10,724 bases of DNA from contig DJRZ01000067.1 of assembly GCA_002440235.1 (NCBI GenBank), positions 195-10,918 on the forward strand. The letters are read 5' to 3'. The translations under genes and the position numbers were made by a program. Below the pieces are notes generated by a model. It was given only the letters and a program-made list of their open reading frames with translations. It was not told the origin of the DNA and searched no databases. Position 1 is the stretch's first letter, and each line of letters starts with the position of its first letter. The stretch is from Alphaproteobacteria bacterium UBA6347 (lineage in GTDB: Bacteria; Pseudomonadota; Alphaproteobacteria; CAAGCB01; CAG-977). This document shows, piece after piece, positions 1 to 5,787 of the stretch.

Positions 1-40
1 AGCCGCCCTCTCGGTTCGATCGCGCGCGCCGAAACACCAT

Positions 41-71
41 AAAAAAAGCTCCCCTTGCGGGGAGTTTTTTT
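41..71. terminator. Bidirectional terminator of the tRNA gene (host side)
   Basis: A run of seven A precedes a six-base-pair stem, CTCCCC (49-54) with GGGGAG (59-64), loop TTGC, followed by seven T. It therefore works on either strand. On the minus strand it follows the tRNA CCA end (73-75) by two bases, so it is the native terminator of the tRNA-Val gene and marks host DNA. No gene is visible in 1-40. Confidence 0.85.
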
Positions 72-72
72 A

Positions 73-117
73 TGGTGGGCGCAGCAGGGATCGAACCTGC
101 GACCCCTACCGTGTGAA
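73..117 (-). tRNA. 3' fragment of tRNA-Val(CAC); phage attachment site core
   Basis: Read on the minus strand, this is a tRNA from the anticodon loop to the end. It shows loop TTCACAC with anticodon CAC (111-117), anticodon-stem 3' strand GGTAG (106-110), a five-base variable loop, a T arm of GCAGG/CCTGC around TTCGATC (84-100), a 3' acceptor strand (77-83), discriminator A and encoded CCA (73-75). The 5' half is missing: the bases beyond 117 do not pair with the GGTAG strand and form no D arm. This is the usual scar of tyrosine-integrase insertion into a tRNA. The 3' half stays with the host terminator, and a complete tRNA should be rebuilt at the far prophage end. The core is at most about 45 bases. 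Confidence 0.85.
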
Positions 118-249
118 CGGAGCTTTTGATTTTGAAAATAGCGGATTTTCGCCGTTTTTATATGTGAGTTTTTGCCGTTTTTTATCCTGTTTGTCCGATT
201 CGCTGAATGTTTTTCGTTGCATCTGCAACAGATTTAATCCGTCCGGTTT
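118..249. other. attP-side intergenic region between att core and integrase
   Basis: This 132-base AT-rich gap holds no gene. It carries two direct copies of a GCCGTTTTT(T)AT element, 151-161 and 174-185, about 23 bases apart. It also has a small palindrome, GTTGCA-TC-TGCAAC (216-229). Repeats next to a tyrosine-integrase core are commonly arm-type Int or Xis binding sites, so this role is inferred from position only. No clear terminator for int is visible. Confidence 0.4.
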
Positions 250-1311
250 TCACCCTAAGACAGCTGCGGCGGAGCGCAGATAATCGGGCGCGTATTTCGC
301 GTACACGCGGTATGTTATTTTGATGTCCGTGTGTCCGAGGTAGCGGGCAATTTCATAAATCGGAATGCCCGCCATCGCCAGCCACGTCGCCCCGGAATGA
401 CGCAAAACGTGCGGCGTTACTTTTGGCAATCCCGCCCGTTCGGCGCAACGTTTGAATGCCCGTTTGATGTCTTTGACGGGTTTCCCCAAATATTCGACAA
501 CATGATCCGACTGAGCTATCAGCCGAGCGCGGGACAAAACGTCGCGCAGAGTATCATTCATCGGGACAACGGCGCGGCGTTTGTTCGTTTCCGAAACCGT
601 CGGGTCAATCAAATTTATCAATCCCGTTTCAAAATTGACCCTGTCCCACGTCAAGCCGAGTATCGCGCCCTTTCGCGCCAGAGTGTTCACGGCAAGCGCG
701 ATAAAAACGACCAAATGATTTACGGTATCGGGATTTGGACGTGTTATCCACTTTCCGCCGGACGTTCGGACTTCCTCGATTTTTGCGGCATTGAACAGAC
801 GTTCGGCTTCTTTTTTGGTAATCCAGTATTCCCGCGGTGCCGGTTGTTTCGGCATGGGAATGTACGGGACTTTGTCGATTACGCCTTTTCTTTTGGCGCG
901 GTTCAGCGCGGCGTTCAATGTCGAAAGTTCGCGGCGGATTGTGTTTTCCTTTACGACGGAGCGAAAAGATTTGTAAGCGTTTATCGCCGTTTCTGTGATT
1001 GATTGAACGACAGCGGTTTTGAAAAACGCTTTGAGGTGCATTACTTGATATTTCGCCCCTTCTTCTTTGCCGGCGCGTTCCTTTTCCGCCAGATAATCGT
1101 CGAGAATTTCGGCGATTGTCGGAACAGCGGAAAAGGCGGCGGCGGTTTGCGACTGCTTTATGAACTCTGCGAGCGCAAGTTCAGCACTTGCGCGATCTGA
1201 CGTTCGCGTTGAAATGCTTTTAGTGCTTCCGTTGCTTGTGAAATAGATTTGGTAAATTTTGCCTCTCTTGCGCAACCGAGGTTGGAAAGTTGTGTTTCTG
1301 GGTCTGGACAT
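250..1311 (-). CDS. int: Tyrosine recombinase (phage integrase)
   Basis: This 353-residue enzyme catalyses site-specific integration of the phage at the tRNA-Val core and, with an excisionase, its excision. The N-terminal 55 residues resemble the arm-binding domain, about 65-150 the SAM-like core-binding domain, and 160-350 the catalytic domain. The catalytic set is visible: R213 in LARKGAILGLTW, a basic beta-hairpin around K244, H301 and R304 in HVLRH, H327 in LGH, and nucleophile Y337 in the YRVYAKYAP stretch. The ATG at 1311 follows a purine-rich AGGGAGAAG. The N-terminal sequence looks genuine even though its first 154 bases are also read by the upstream HTH gene in another frame. It is the last gene of the leftward operon and lies next to the att core. 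Confidence 0.95.
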   Translation of the reverse strand: MSRPRNTTFQPRLRKRGKIYQIYFTSNGSTKSISTRTSDRASAELALAEFIKQSQTAAAFSAVPTIAEILDDYLAEKERAGKEEGAKYQVMHLKAFFKTAVVQSITETAINAYKSFRSVVKENTIRRELSTLNAALNRAKRKGVIDKVPYIPMPKQPAPREYWITKKEAERLFNAAKIEEVRTSGGKWITRPNPDTVNHLVVFIALAVNTLARKGAILGLTWDRVNFETGLINLIDPTVSETNKRRAVVPMNDTLRDVLSRARLIAQSDHVVEYLGKPVKDIKRAFKRCAERAGLPKVTPHVLRHSGATWLAMAGIPIYEIARYLGHTDIKITYRVYAKYAPDYLRSAAAVLG

Positions 1312-1490
1312 TCGTTTTCTTCTCCCTGTTTTTCGTAAGCTTCCGCTTGGTCGGGGCGAATGCGAATCAACGCTCCGATTCTGATGTGCGGCAATTCGCC
1401 GCTTTTTATAAGCTTTCTGACCGTTCGCGGAGATACACCCCAGCGTTCGGCAAGTGTTGTGATAGTGTAGTATCGTGCCGGTTCAGCCAT
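1158..1490 (-). CDS. Excisionase-like helix-turn-helix DNA-binding protein
   Basis: This 110-residue protein begins with an HTH_17/MerR-type winged helix (residues 6-52: YYTITTLAERWGVSPRTVRK, then the wing up to RIRPDQ). That is the fold of many phage excisionases and AlpA-like regulators. It sits directly upstream of int, so an Xis role is the best guess. A TTG 18 bases upstream could extend it, but GGAGG at 1497-1501 lies six bases before the ATG at 1490 and fixes the start. That SD is inside the last codons of the preceding gene (8-base overlap). The C-terminal 51 residues are read from the same DNA as the integrase N terminus, in a different frame. The tail shows no domain. Confidence 0.8.
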   Translation of the reverse strand: MAEPARYYTITTLAERWGVSPRTVRKLIKSGELPHIRIGALIRIRPDQAEAYEKQGEENECPDPETQLSNLGCAREAKFTKSISQATEALKAFQRERQIAQVLNLRSQSS

Positions 1491-1905
1491 GTTCTGCCTC
1501 CATATCAAGCGCCGTTTTTTCGATTAAATCAGCGACGCGGTTAAATCTTTCTTCCGAGAAAGTTCTGATTTCTGCCGTGCATAATCTGCGCAAACTGATA
1601 AATTCTTTAACAAAGGCTTCAGCAGCCCCCGGAACGCCGAACGCGTCAAATTCCAAACCAAGGTCGAGAACAGCCGATCTCAGTTTTCTGTTTTCGTTTT
1701 CGACATCGGACAGTTTTTTAATTCGTGATGCAAAGCTGTCGTCAATAACAAGGATTTGTATTTGTCCGTTTTTAAGCCAATTTCTAAACATTTCAGAAAA
1801 TTTGTCCGCCATTTCGACAATGTCTTTTTTCGATTGTCCGCGAAATTCGGCAAAATCGAATGACCGAATACAATCTCGCAAAAGTTTAACGTCTATGCTT
1901 TTCAT
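1483..1905 (-). CDS. Hypothetical phage protein with a short coiled-coil region
   Basis: This 140-residue protein is not recognised. It is charged and predicted helical. Residues about 58-82 (RIKKLSDVENENRKLRSAV) have heptad-like spacing and could form a short coiled coil, so it may oligomerise. There is no signal peptide or membrane segment. The ATG at 1905 has GGGAG eight bases upstream, which lies inside the end of the preceding gene; the two overlap by 20 bases. Its own stop overlaps the HTH gene start by 8 bases, so translation is probably coupled through this part of the leftward operon. Confidence 0.75.
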   Translation of the reverse strand: MKSIDVKLLRDCIRSFDFAEFRGQSKKDIVEMADKFSEMFRNWLKNGQIQILVIDDSFASRIKKLSDVENENRKLRSAVLDLGLEFDAFGVPGAAEAFVKEFISLRRLCTAEIRTFSEERFNRVADLIEKTALDMEAEHG

Positions 1906-2239
1906 TTATTTTCTCCCATTCTTCGAGCCATTCGTCTTCGTTGAAAAATTCATAATCTCCGGTATGAATTTCACGGTTTTCGCACAGACCAAGAAAACCA
2001 TTCCGAATAAGGTATACTTCGAAATCGATTCCGAACGTGTTGACATATCCCTCTTCTTTATCTTCGTCCGATCTGGCGTCCAAATACTCAAAAAAGCATT
2101 TTTTCGCTTCGTCAACGTAGTTAAAATCTTTCAAAGCTATATAAACCTGTCCGAAACTGTAATCGGAATAACGACCACAGGAAATGATGACAGCCATTCC
2201 CGCCTTGATTATTCCAGTCGGTTTTTGTTTTTCATGCAT
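1886..2239 (-). CDS. Hypothetical acidic phage protein
   Basis: This 117-residue protein has no family I can name. Residues 8-40 are mixed hydrophobic (IIKAGMAVIISCG, then FGQVYIALKDFNYVDEAKK). The C-terminal third is strongly acidic and aromatic (DYEFFNEDEWLEEWEK). The profile suits a small globular cytoplasmic protein; acidity of this kind occurs in DNA-mimic inhibitors, but nothing here proves that. A GTG at 2284 would add 15 residues. I chose the ATG at 2239 because GGGAG lies about 12 bases upstream and because the previous small gene ends across this start (8-base overlap). Confidence 0.7.
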   Translation of the reverse strand: MHEKQKPTGIIKAGMAVIISCGRYSDYSFGQVYIALKDFNYVDEAKKCFFEYLDARSDEDKEEGYVNTFGIDFEVYLIRNGFLGLCENREIHTGDYEFFNEDEWLEEWEKINEKHRR

Positions 2240-2408
2240 GGTTTCTTGTTCTCCCTTCGTTGTAAATGCAGTACAGACAGACACAGCAGCTTTCTATCAT
2301 CGTTTCGGCAACCGTGAACGTTGCCAGAGCCGTGCCGTCAAGGACGAACGACGCGCCCGTGAACGTGCGCCAAAGCAGGTCGCACAGCCAAATCAAAATA
2401 CCAATCAT
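2232..2408 (-). CDS. Small hydrophobic, cysteine-rich protein (58 aa)
   Basis: The real reading begins inside a longer nominal frame, at the ATG of 2408. That ATG overlaps the stop of the preceding gene as ATGA and has GGAG seven bases upstream. Residues 1-13 (MIGILIWLCDLLW) and 20-50 are hydrophobic, and cysteines cluster at 41, 42, 44 and 47. It could be a small membrane-associated protein; the function is unknown. Tight coupling on both sides (4 bases upstream, 8 downstream) is the main support that it is translated. Confidence 0.6.
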   Translation of the reverse strand: MIGILIWLCDLLWRTFTGASFVLDGTALATFTVAETMIESCCVCLYCIYNEGRTRNHA

Positions 2409-2572
2409 TCGACAACTCCTTTGTGTTCGATTTCGACAACGGCGGGAGCGCGTGCGTGTTCTTCCGCCTGTTTGACCGTTTCGGCGAGTTCGGCAATCGC
2501 CTGTTCGTCGCAAAAGCCCGTTTTCAGATATGTAACCGCTTTTTTCAGCGCGGTGATAAGTTCCTGTTCCAT
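2405..2572 (-). CDS. Small helical hypothetical protein (55 aa)
   Basis: This is a 55-residue protein starting MEQELITALKKAVTYLKTGF and ending in IEHKGVVE. It is predicted to be mostly two amphipathic helices. A nominal frame opens further upstream (to 2740), but that extension overlaps the antirepressor gene and is arginine-rich shadow sequence. AAAGGGA seven bases before the ATG at 2572 decides the start. The family is not recognised. It is the first gene after the antirepressor and is joined to the next one by an ATGA overlap. Confidence 0.65.
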   Translation of the reverse strand: MEQELITALKKAVTYLKTGFCDEQAIAELAETVKQAEEHARAPAVVEIEHKGVVE

Positions 2573-2602
2573 TTGTTCCCTTTCAGACAGAGTCCGAGTC
2601 CG

Positions 2603-2625
2603 CGGCGGAGGAAAATCCCCCGCCG
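2603..2625. other. Intergenic GC-rich hairpin
   Basis: CGGCGG (2603-2608) pairs with CCGCCG (2620-2625), continues with GG/CC after one A-C mismatch, and has loop AAAAT. It lies in the 71-base gap between the antirepressor stop and the 55-residue gene. On the transcribed minus strand no T-run follows, so it is not a standard terminator. It could be an mRNA processing or stability element. Confidence 0.35.
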
Positions 2626-2643
2626 TTTGTTTCGTGCCGTTGT

Positions 2644-3261
2644 TTATTTCAAAATGTTTTGAGCCTGCGCGACGCGGTTTTTCAGCGCGTCGTATTCCGA
2701 TTTCATCGCGCCGATGTCGTGAACGGCGGACAGCGCCCAATTCGCGAACGGCATACCCGACGGGTGCGTTTCCGCGTCCGCGTCAAGGGCGAAGTAATCC
2801 GCCAGCGCTTTGGCGACAACCGATTTGACGATGCCGCCGATTTCCTGCTTGGCTTTTTCCGACAGCACGATTTCTTTCTTTCCGCTCGGCAATGCGCGCT
2901 GGTGTTCCGCGACCGTCACGGGCTTGTCAGCGACGGCATACGCGCCCGTTTTGCGAATGGACGGCAGGACTTCCTCGTACACCCAGTCGGCAAACGCCTG
3001 CGCCTGCGGTTTGTTCGACCGGAATATCAGACGGTACAGGTTCGGTTCGTTGATGATGGTGATTTCCTGTTTCCGCCCCATTTTGTCGATGACGTCGGTT
3101 TTGCCGACCCCATTTTCGTTTAAGCGTGTTTTGCTATCTCTGCCGGAGCAAAGCCCCAAAGCAGCGCAAGCGTCTTTCAAGCAAAACCAAGCCTTGCCGT
3201 CAATCGCCTGTGTGCGGACGGTGTTTTGGTTAAAGTTGAATGTGATGATTGAATTTGTCAT
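2644..3261 (-). CDS. ant: Bro-N domain phage antirepressor
   Basis: This 205-residue protein has a BRO N-terminal domain at residues about 5-108: the WFCLKDACAALGL motif near 25-37, then INEPNLYRLIFRSNKPQA and FADWVYEEVLPSIRKTG. It is followed by a basic-helical C-terminal region. Proteins of this class act as phage antirepressors or DNA-binding regulators that lift repression. A TTG upstream would add six residues, but GGAG at 3269-3272 sits before the ATG at 3261 and fixes the start. The leader holds a C4-type antisense RNA and its two complementary target blocks, the P1/P7 arrangement for controlling ant. The symbol reflects this role, not close identity. Confidence 0.85.
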   Translation of the reverse strand: MTNSIITFNFNQNTVRTQAIDGKAWFCLKDACAALGLCSGRDSKTRLNENGVGKTDVIDKMGRKQEITIINEPNLYRLIFRSNKPQAQAFADWVYEEVLPSIRKTGAYAVADKPVTVAEHQRALPSGKKEIVLSEKAKQEIGGIVKSVVAKALADYFALDADAETHPSGMPFANWALSAVHDIGAMKSEYDALKNRVAQAQNILK

Positions 3262-3275
3262 TTTTCTACTCCGTT

Positions 3276-3329
3276 TCAAGGAACGCCCGAATCCGTCAGG
3301 CGCGGGAGGTGAAACCGTGGTAGAAACAC
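3276..3329 (-). CDS. Possible 17-residue leader ORF (orfX-like) before the antirepressor
   Basis: A GTG at 3329 opens a frame of 17 codons that ends with TGA at 3276-3278, 14 bases before the antirepressor ATG. Both C4-complementary blocks (3311-3325 and 3282-3298) lie inside it. In phage P1, c4 RNA acts on a leader frame (orfx) whose translation is coupled to ant, so this frame is in the right place for the same logic. No convincing Shine-Dalgarno precedes the GTG, so translation is uncertain. Confidence 0.35.
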   Translation of the reverse strand: MFLPRFHLPRLTDSGVP

Positions 3330-3356
3330 GTGGGCTTATTCAATATATTCGCCGCC

Positions 3357-3431
3357 CTCCCGCATAAAAGCGGGCATAAAAAAGACGCGTTGACGGAGCG
3401 TTTGCCGTTCTACCAAGGTGTTTCAAGCCTC
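3357..3431 (-). ncRNA. c4: C4-type antisense RNA controlling the antirepressor
   Basis: The leader contains two blocks that reappear as inverse complements downstream in the same transcript. Block a: GAAAC (3420-3424) and TGGTAGAA (3408-3415), read on the minus strand, match plus-strand 3311-3315 and 3318-3325. Block b: the minus-strand 12-mer AACGCTCCGTCA (3391-3402) matches plus-strand 3282-3286 and 3292-3298, with a five-base bulge. A hairpin CCCGC/GCGGG (3359-3374), preceded by a T-run, closes the 3' side. Two short complementarities to the ant leader, a shared promoter and a Bro-N antirepressor downstream are the defining traits of the P1/P7 C4 system. RNA ends are estimates; the RNA is probably processed from the leader. 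Confidence 0.8.
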
Positions 3432-3437
3432 GCATAA

Positions 3438-3466
3438 ACGGTAGCAAAACGCGGAGTCGTTGTCAA
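3438..3466 (-). promoter_or_regulatory. Promoter of the C4 RNA/antirepressor transcript
   Basis: On the minus strand, TTGACA (3461-3466) is followed by 17 bases and TACCGT (3438-3443), giving a start near 3431. The -35 box overlaps the stop codon of the upstream lipoprotein gene (TGA at 3463-3465), so the two transcription units abut exactly. Confidence 0.7.
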
Positions 3467-4041
3467 GGCAATTCAAACAAAGGTTCGGGCGGGGCGTTCG
3501 GGTCTTTCAATGAGCATTGTTCGACTTCCTTTTCGCCGTCATATTCAGAGGCGCACTCAATATCCCATACTTTATCTTCTGTCAGAAACAAAGACGGTGT
3601 CGAAATGCCGACAAATTTTTCCAGCTCCGCATACGTCCGATCGCTGCTGAGCGCAATCTGCGCTTCATAAACATTTTCATAGGTTTTGTTATCCATAATC
3701 TCGACAGAGAAAAAAGGATAAGAAAGCGTTTCCGGAGCAACAATCGCGCCGCCGTTTTGTGTCGGTATGACATGGTTGACTGTATATGTTTTCGTATCCG
3801 TGAAAATCGAATAAGAATAGCGCGTTGTTTTTTTGTTTGTTCCGATTTTCCAACCGGCATCTTTCAACCGTTTGCGGATAATTCTGTTTATGCGCGTTGC
3901 CATAACGGAAGTATCCTTGACATCGTAGTAGATGCTTTTATCCGAAACAAGGCGCAAATCGCTTCGTACCGAAAGACCTGCGCTGTTAAACGAAGCGCAA
4001 GCACACAAAAGCAACGGAAGTATCAAACAAAATTTTTTCAT
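3463..4041 (-). CDS. Putative lipoprotein (prophage accessory gene)
   Basis: This 192-residue protein starts MKKFCLILPLLLCACASF: a basic N terminus, a hydrophobic core and a lipobox-like LCAC, with C15 as probable lipidation site (C13 is also nearby). It should be exported and anchored in the envelope. The mature part is mixed alpha/beta and ends in a Glu/Pro/Leu-rich tail; I recognise no family. The frame is open to 4137, but AAAGGG about nine bases before the ATG at 4041 decides the start, and the longer N terminus is not signal-like. It interrupts the recombination/antirepressor operon, has its own promoter and lower GC, and so looks like a moron that may be expressed in the lysogen. Surface or superinfection exclusion is possible but unproven. 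Confidence 0.75.
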   Translation of the reverse strand: MKKFCLILPLLLCACASFNSAGLSVRSDLRLVSDKSIYYDVKDTSVMATRINRIIRKRLKDAGWKIGTNKKTTRYSYSIFTDTKTYTVNHVIPTQNGGAIVAPETLSYPFFSVEIMDNKTYENVYEAQIALSSDRTYAELEKFVGISTPSLFLTEDKVWDIECASEYDGEKEVEQCSLKDPNAPPEPLFELP

Positions 4042-4066
4042 AAGAAGAAGCCCTTTCATAAAAAGG

Positions 4067-4094
4067 ATTCTGACTACGCATTTTTCTGTGTCAA
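4067..4094 (-). promoter_or_regulatory. Promoter of the lipoprotein gene
   Basis: On the minus strand TTGACA (4089-4094) is followed by 16 bases and CAGAAT (4067-4072, four of six matches to TATAAT). The start would be near 4060, giving a leader of about 20 bases that contains the AAAGGG ribosome site. The gap 4095-4196 upstream holds no gene and no clear terminator for ssb. Confidence 0.6.
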
Positions 4095-4196
4095 CAAAAA
4101 AACGACTTTGGCGGGGCGTTCTATGAAGACTTCCCAAAATCCTGCGGCGTATTCGGACTTATTCGATGCCTATTCCGCCGCCGCCCCGCCTGTCGG

Positions 4197-4631
4197 TTAA
4201 AACGGGATTTCGTCGTCGAACCCGTCATTTGTTCGCGTGTTTTGCGTCTGTTCCGGCGCGGCGGCGTCCTGTCCGTCCTGCCGCCTGTCCAGCAGCACGA
4301 TTTCGCCGCGGTACTGCGACAGCACGATTTCCGTTGTGTAGCGTTCGATGCCGCCGTTGTCCGTCCATTTTCGCGTTTTCAGCTGTCCCGCGATATAGAC
4401 TTTCGATCCTTTGCGCAAAGCCGTTTCGCACAAGTTCGCCAGATTTTCGTTGAAGACGACGACACGATGCCATTCGGTCGCGGTTTGTTTGTCGCCCGTG
4501 CGTTTGTCCGTCCAGCTTTCCGATGTCGCGACGTTCAGCGTCGCCACCTTTTTTGCGTCCTGCGTTTGTCTGATTTCCGGGTCTTTGCCCAGATTGCCGA
4601 TTATTTCGGCGCGGTTGAGTGAGCTTGCCAT
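4197..4631 (-). CDS. ssb: Single-stranded DNA-binding protein
   Basis: This 144-residue protein coats single-stranded DNA during phage replication and recombination and recruits partners through its C-terminal tip. An OB fold spans about residues 5-112, with the expected start (LNRAEIIGNLGKDPEIR), aromatic DNA-contact positions W40, W54, F60 and W89, and motifs WHRVVVF and GSKVYIAGQLKTRKW. A short disordered Gln/Thr/Asp linker leads to DDEIPF, the canonical acidic tip. Length is normal for a phage SSB. AAAGGA lies seven bases before the ATG at 4631. It closes the recombination gene block (Erf, Gp157, NinB-like). Confidence 0.95.
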   Translation of the reverse strand: MASSLNRAEIIGNLGKDPEIRQTQDAKKVATLNVATSESWTDKRTGDKQTATEWHRVVVFNENLANLCETALRKGSKVYIAGQLKTRKWTDNGGIERYTTEIVLSQYRGEIVLLDRRQDGQDAAAPEQTQNTRTNDGFDDEIPF

Positions 4632-4862
4632 TTTTAATCCTTTCCTTTTCGGCTGTGATTTCTATCAGCAACGCGCCCGCGCGCGTCGTCAAATTCATCG
4701 CGTATATTTCCGCGGTCATTTTCCAATCCGCCCAGCACGGCGGAGCCGGCGGGCGACCGAATACCCGTTTGTATCGTTTTTCCAGCGTTTCAATCCGTTT
4801 TGAAAAATATCGGATTTCTTTCGCCGCTATGCCCCAGCGCCGGGCGGTGTCGTTATTTGCAT
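4632..4862 (-). pseudogene. Coding-looking segment without a proper start; possible frameshifted small gene
   Basis: Between the NinB-like stop and ssb, one minus-strand frame reads like protein from about 4853. It gives RRWGIAAKEIRYFSKRIETL, then KRYKRVFGRPPAPPCWADWK, then MTAEIYAMNLTTRAGALLIE and ITAEKERIKN. The front looks HTH-like. The frame has no ATG, GTG or TTG before the ATG at 4719. An ATG at 4862, touching the previous stop (TAAATG), is in another frame that ends after 11 codons; losing one base there would join it. At the other end the frame does not stop before ssb but runs inside it to 4225. It could be a frameshifted gene, a sequencing error, or a gene starting at 4719 that overlaps ssb. 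Confidence 0.4.
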
Positions 4863-5279
4863 TTAAACAAGTCCCGTTCGTTCGAGGTAGGACGACGCGG
4901 TTTCTTTCGGAACGAAAAAGCCCCGCGTCCGTTCAATCCAAAAATCAAAGACGGCGGTCATATATGCGGAAAAGTCCGCGACCGTCATTTTTGTCGTCGT
5001 ATTATGCCCGAATACCGTTTTGTTGATTTCGTGGACGATTTCCGCCGTGTACGGAATGGAGTAATCCCCATATCCGCACCCCGCTTCGTTCAAAACGGCG
5101 GCAACGTCTGTCATGTTCGCCCAGTAAAAGGCGTTCTGTTCCGCCGACCGCCGCCGTTTGTGTTCGGACAATTCCACGTCCACGCCGTTTTTTGCCCCCG
5201 CCAACATTGCGTAAAACGGTTTGAAAAGCCGCTGTTCAATGTCGGCGGAAGACGCGTTCGGATGAAAATGAATTTTCAT
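4863..5279 (-). CDS. NinB/Orf-like recombination protein
   Basis: This 138-residue protein resembles the lambda Orf/NinB family, which loads or exchanges SSB and helps Red-type recombination. Supporting segments are KRRRSAEQNAFYWANM (41-56; the family has a conserved RS-x-Q-N-x-x-x-W), then TTKMTVADFSAYMTAVFDFW (95-114; compare the family's KMSv-x-E-x-s-x-L-I pattern before a helix). The position between Gp157/Erf and SSB fits. The start ATG at 5279 overlaps the previous stop as ATGA, with no strong SD of its own, so translation is coupled. Family assignment is from remembered motifs, not alignment, and a neighbouring DUF is possible. Confidence 0.6.
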   Translation of the reverse strand: MKIHFHPNASSADIEQRLFKPFYAMLAGAKNGVDVELSEHKRRRSAEQNAFYWANMTDVAAVLNEAGCGYGDYSIPYTAEIVHEINKTVFGHNTTTKMTVADFSAYMTAVFDFWIERTRGFFVPKETASSYLERTGLV

Positions 5280-5770
5280 CGCACGGACAGGCTTTCGGTT
5301 TCTTCAAACCGGACGCCGTCAATGATTTCGCCCGTTTCCTTGATGTGTTTTTTCAAGCCCGCCTTGTCCACGGTGATTTCCGTTTTCAAAAATTCGGGCG
5401 GAACGGCTTTTTCGTCGTCAATAATCAGACGTTCCGACAGACGCCGGGAAAACGTGAACAACGGCGTTTTCAGCTTTCCGCCGTACAATGCGTTCAGCCC
5501 GTACAGGATGCGCCCAGCCAAGCGGTCATCGTTCCTCTGCAAGGATTTTTTCCGCGCTTGAAGCCGTTTGATTTCCGCGTCCACCGACGCGATGTCGCCG
5601 GCAATGAAGTTGCGCGCCCGCTGCATGCGTTCCAGTTTCGGACGGACGCATTCGTCCGCCAGTTCGGCAAACGCCAGTTCGTCGCATTCGCGCCAATCGC
5701 CCGTTTCTTCGTCAAAGCTGGCGTCCATGGCGGACAGCAAGTCCGACACGTCTTTTTCCATATATGCCAT
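5276..5770 (-). CDS. Siphovirus Gp157-family protein
   Basis: This 164-residue protein has the Gp157 pattern. An acidic N terminus (residues 5-40) leads into a long charged helix or coiled coil (about 40-88: KLERMQRARNFIAGDIASVD, then EIKRLQARKKSLQRNDDRL). A compact C-terminal segment follows, containing LFTFSRRLSERLIIDDEKAV and a PPEFL motif, then KKHIKETGEIIDGVRFEE. Members occur in phage recombination and replication blocks; the molecular role is not settled. The ATG at 5770 has AAAGGA nine bases upstream; a second ATG three codons later is too far from it. It directly follows erf and overlaps the NinB-like gene by four bases. Confidence 0.8.
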   Translation of the reverse strand: MAYMEKDVSDLLSAMDASFDEETGDWRECDELAFAELADECVRPKLERMQRARNFIAGDIASVDAEIKRLQARKKSLQRNDDRLAGRILYGLNALYGGKLKTPLFTFSRRLSERLIIDDEKAVPPEFLKTEITVDKAGLKKHIKETGEIIDGVRFEETESLSVR

Positions 5771-5787
5771 GGTGTTTTATCCTTTCA

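Noticed and set aside
331..1200. Plus-strand frames opposite int (up to 223 codons)
   Set aside because: They mirror the clear integrase on the other strand and have no SD or domain; the integrase motifs settle the strand.
1475..2317. 280-codon plus-strand frame
   Set aside because: It lies opposite three tightly coupled minus-strand genes with good ribosome sites and is a low-complexity Ser/Phe-rich shadow.
2603..2625. Terminator after the antirepressor gene
   Set aside because: The stem is good, but the T-rich side is on the non-transcribed strand; recorded only as a hairpin.
3463..4041. TraT-like surface-exclusion lipoprotein
   Set aside because: Only a faint resemblance in overall pattern; no diagnostic motif, so no family was assigned.
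3517..4200. 227-codon plus-strand frame opposite the lipoprotein gene
   Set aside because: The minus strand has a promoter, SD, signal peptide and lipobox; the plus frame has none of these.
4225..4719. 164-codon minus frame that covers most of ssb
   Set aside because: The part inside ssb is an out-of-frame shadow of a certain gene. Only the part upstream of ssb is kept, as a possible broken gene.
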